Shown: in pieces, positions 6,558-8,838 of the stretch
How the letters are laid out: every line of letters begins with the position of its first letter
How positions within the stretch are numbered: the stretch's first letter is position 1
Assembly: GCA_963991145.1 (NCBI GenBank)
Contig: CAXDOZ010000094.1
Coordinates: 1 to 8,838 of the forward strand
Length of the DNA: 8,838 nt
Direction of reading: 5' to 3'
Source of the DNA: CAXDOZ01 sp963991145
GTDB taxonomy: Bacteria; Bacteroidota; Bacteroidia; Chitinophagales; JABDMM01
The notes under the pieces: model-generated
What the model saw: the letters and a program-made list of their open reading frames with translations, nothing else
The model's database searches: none
What the model was told of the DNA's origin: nothing
Translations under genes and position numbers: made by a program

Positions 6558-6579
6558 CACATAGATTTGTTAAATAAAC

Positions 6580-8838
6580 TTATTGAATAACAATAGGCTT
6601 AATTCCTGTTCTTTCCTCTCCGTCAACTCTTACGAAGTAAACTCCTGAAGGAAGCTCAGTAACATCAATTTGGAATGCAGACTGATCAAGGTTGTTGATT
6701 GTGTTTGGAGCAACTACAGTAGCACCTATAACATTCGTAAGTGTAATTGTGTAATCACCAGCATCAACACCATTTAGGTCTACATTGATAAAGCTAGTTG
6801 CTGGGTTTGGATAAATTCCAATTGAGTTAGCAAACTCGATATCGTTGATAGCAGTTGGTACAAGAACAACTGTATCCTTAGAACCATTCCCGATTGGATT
6901 TGATGCAGTCAAACGAACTGTATACTCTCCAGAACCGTCGAAACCAGGAGCACCGAAGTCAGCTGTTGGATTTTGCTGAGTGCTTCCAGAAACGTTATCG
7001 AAGTTCCATGACCAGCTAGTAGGGAAACCACTAGATAGATCCTGGAATGCAACACGCTCGTTTCCTAGAAGTGTCCATGTGAAGTCTGCGATTGGAGGAG
7101 CAGCAACAGTTACGTTTCTAACTTCCTGACTTTGATTTCCAGCCGCATCAGTAACAGTGTAAGTTACAGTGTACTGTCCTTCTGCATTCACATCAACATT
7201 GCTGTTTACGATGATAGAACCAGTAAGGTCACCATCAGTACAGTCAAAAGCAGTAGCTCCACTATCAGTGTATGAAGATCCAAGAGCAACCCAGATATCA
7301 AGATCACCATTAACCGTAAGAATAGGAGCATCCTGATCTAGATTCTCAGTAAAGTCTCCAGCTACAAAATCGATGTCAGTAACGTAGAAGTAGTTTGCAG
7401 GATCTAGAGGACCAGCAGTGATCTGAGTAAGAACTACAGGCATTCTCCATCCTGAACCAGTGTTAATCATTTTTGGAGCAATTTCTGGCCACAGTGCCGA
7501 ACCATCCCATGTAGCATCTCCAGCAGTAGGAGAGGTGAGTGGAGTTCTTGTTCCAGCCATTACATCAACACCAACGATCTCAAGGTTTGGAAGAACGTTC
7601 TCACCAGCAGAAAGAGCTCCATCTGAATCAACCCATCCGAAGAATAGGTAACGTCCGTCTGAAGATCTTGAAACCTGACAGTGGTTATCCATAGTTACCT
7701 GATCGTTACCAGCAGAAGCGATTGTTCCACGGAAAGTTTCAATTGTGTCAAGCTCGATAGCTTTCCAGTAACCACACTCTACAGCAGAGTTTGAATCAAG
7801 TGTAATGTCATAGATGAATTTACCAGGAGCACCACCAAGAACTGAATAGTCAGAACCTGGAAGAACTACAGTTAGGAAGTGTGGGTTTCCGTTCATGTCA
7901 ACGGTAAGTCCAACATCAAAACCTGTGCTTGGAGGACCATTAGAGTAGATCTCATCAAGGTTTCCGATTCCCTGAAGGCTATCAAGATCAAGTGGAATAA
8001 CATTTCCCCATGTTGCACCACCATCATTTGAACGGAAGAAGAATGGATCTAGAACATTGTCACCCGGACGAGCCATGTCACCTGTTCCAACGATCCAGGC
8101 AGTTTGACCATCTGGAGAGAATGCGATGTTTAGGCCTGTGAACTGAACAGTTCCATCAAAACTTACGTCCCAAGGAGCAGTAAGAATTTCCTGAATAGTC
8201 CAATCAACTTCCATTGTAGTAGGATTCCATGAACCCTTCATTAAGACGATATCAAATACTTCTTCAGCCTGGCTATATGGGCAAACAGCCCAGAATTCAC
8301 CAGCAGGCGACTGAGTGTATGCCACAGCAGTAACAACTGAATCTCCAAGAGGGACCCAGATATTTTCAGAGAATGTTGAAGTGTCATTGTCTAACCTTGC
8401 ACGGCCTGTGAAGAAACCTTGCCAGTCTGCAGTTGCACCCCCGTCATGGTATGTTCCAAGGTAAGTTAGGAATGCAGAATCAGTGTTGGTGTTTCCTGCA
8501 GGATTATAAATCAATCCCTGAGGGAAACGACCTGCAAAACCGTTTTGTGAACCAGATGGGTTAAGTAGACCAAGATCGATGTTTGCAGCATTCCAGGTGT
8601 TTCCAAGATCATAGCTCACATCGTAACGGTACTGGCCATTGTTTCCATCATCATTCAGGTAAATGTTCACGTTTGTACGGTGAATGAAAGTCATCAGATC
8701 CAAAACCGAATCGAAATCAATCATTGTTGTACTTGGATCAATTACGGTGAATGGGTTTCCTGAAGATCCAAGGGCAATGGTAATAACAGCTTCTGGCGCG
8801 TCTTGAAGACTGTTTCTGTGGTTTTGGATCATCTCAAC
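6580..8838 (-). CDS. Large T9SS cargo protein with BNR-like region, DUF5011-type and PKD domains (5' end outside window)
   Basis: The frame is open to the right edge (codons GTT GAG before the first visible ATG) and no signal peptide is visible. A T9SS cargo needs one, so the true start lies beyond the window. Counting from the ATG at 8832 (750 residues): residues 1 to about 495 are beta-rich with Asp-box/BNR-like motifs SYDLGNTW at 73-80 and SNDGGATW at 268-275, suggesting a propeller. About 503-577 match the DUF5011 Ig-like pattern (YTDSGATAFDCTDGDLTGSI, then GQYTVTYTVTDAAGNQ). About 580-659 form a PKD domain (ADFTW, SWSWNFD, GEYTVRLTASNPIGNG). About 668-750 are a type A sorting domain (IGIYPNPATSFINV, LPSGVYFVRV, final PIVIQ). 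It is probably surface-exposed or secreted. No catalytic residues can be assigned, so sialidase activity is not claimed. CGT is used for 10 of 18 Arg codons, more than in its neighbour, hinting at higher expression. It ends at a strong terminator. Confidence 0.9.
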   Translation of the reverse strand, partial: VEMIQNHRNSLQDAPEAVITIALGSSGNPFTVIDPSTTMIDFDSVLDLMTFIHRTNVNIYLNDDGNNGQYRYDVSYDLGNTWNAANIDLGLLNPSGSQNGFAGRFPQGLIYNPAGNTNTDSAFLTYLGTYHDGGATADWQGFFTGRARLDNDTSTFSENIWVPLGDSVVTAVAYTQSPAGEFWAVCPYSQAEEVFDIVLMKGSWNPTTMEVDWTIQEILTAPWDVSFDGTVQFTGLNIAFSPDGQTAWIVGTGDMARPGDNVLDPFFFRSNDGGATWGNVIPLDLDSLQGIGNLDEIYSNGPPSTGFDVGLTVDMNGNPHFLTVVLPGSDYSVLGGAPGKFIYDITLDSNSAVECGYWKAIELDTIETFRGTIASAGNDQVTMDNHCQVSRSSDGRYLFFGWVDSDGALSAGENVLPNLEIVGVDVMAGTRTPLTSPTAGDATWDGSALWPEIAPKMINTGSGWRMPVVLTQITAGPLDPANYFYVTDIDFVAGDFTENLDQDAPILTVNGDLDIWVALGSSYTDSGATAFDCTDGDLTGSIIVNSNVDVNAEGQYTVTYTVTDAAGNQSQEVRNVTVAAPPIADFTWTLLGNERVAFQDLSSGFPTSWSWNFDNVSGSTQQNPTADFGAPGFDGSGEYTVRLTASNPIGNGSKDTVVLVPTAINDIEFANSIGIYPNPATSFINVDLNGVDAGDYTITLTNVIGATVVAPNTINNLDQSAFQIDVTELPSGVYFVRVDGEERTGIKPIVIQ

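Noticed and set aside
7460..7651. 63-codon plus-strand frame opposite the large cargo gene
   Set aside because: Antisense to clear propeller-like coding sequence, with no independent support.
6580..8838. Sialidase activity for the large cargo protein on the basis of Asp-box motifs
   Set aside because: Asp boxes occur in many non-enzymatic propellers and I could not identify the sialidase arginine triad or nucleophile tyrosine.
1..8838. A defence, mobile or secondary-metabolite system
   Set aside because: No integrase, transposase, toxin-antitoxin pair, restriction gene, CRISPR repeat or biosynthetic cluster is visible; the genes are housekeeping or typical secreted Bacteroidota proteins.

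Overview
This window looks like ordinary chromosome from a member of the Bacteroidota, most likely a Flavobacteriales-like marine or environmental lineage. The genus cannot be told from what is here. Three things support this: two secreted proteins end in type IX secretion (T9SS) type A sorting domains, a secretion system confined to this phylum; genes lack consistent Shine-Dalgarno leaders; and the promoters match the phylum's TAnnTTTG -7 element. Coding density is high and the longest non-coding gap is 117 bases. I saw no tRNA, rRNA, CRISPR, transposon or phage gene.

Positions 1-3653 (minus strand) hold a SUF iron-sulfur cluster assembly operon in the order sufB-sufC-sufD-sufS, with sufS cut by the left edge after 35 codons. 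SufB and SufD form the scaffold, SufC is the ATPase that drives scaffold rearrangement, and SufS supplies sulfur from cysteine. All three gene junctions overlap (TAATG, TAATG, ATGA). A promoter in front of sufB overlaps a 17-base inverted repeat that could be its operator.

Positions 3771-4376 (plus strand) hold a lone five-helix heme-copper oxidase subunit III, divergent from sufB. It converges, with a gap of only 2 bases, on a secreted NlpC/P60 cysteine peptidase at 4379-5308 (minus strand). That gene has a -7 box only 4 bases before its ATG, which predicts a leaderless or nearly leaderless message.

Positions 5403-8838 (minus strand) hold two T9SS cargo genes in tandem. The upstream one (6580-8838) is missing its start at the right edge and combines an Asp-box/BNR-like region, a DUF5011-type Ig-like domain, a PKD domain and a sorting domain. 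It ends at a strong intrinsic terminator. The next gene (5403-6497) is a 364-residue secreted protein with an unrecognised N-terminal region. A promoter-like sequence for it runs into the terminator of its neighbour.

I looked for an undescribed system and did not find one. The more interesting signals are small: the suf operator candidate, the leaderless peptidase message, the terminator-promoter overlap, and the unassigned domains of the exported proteins.
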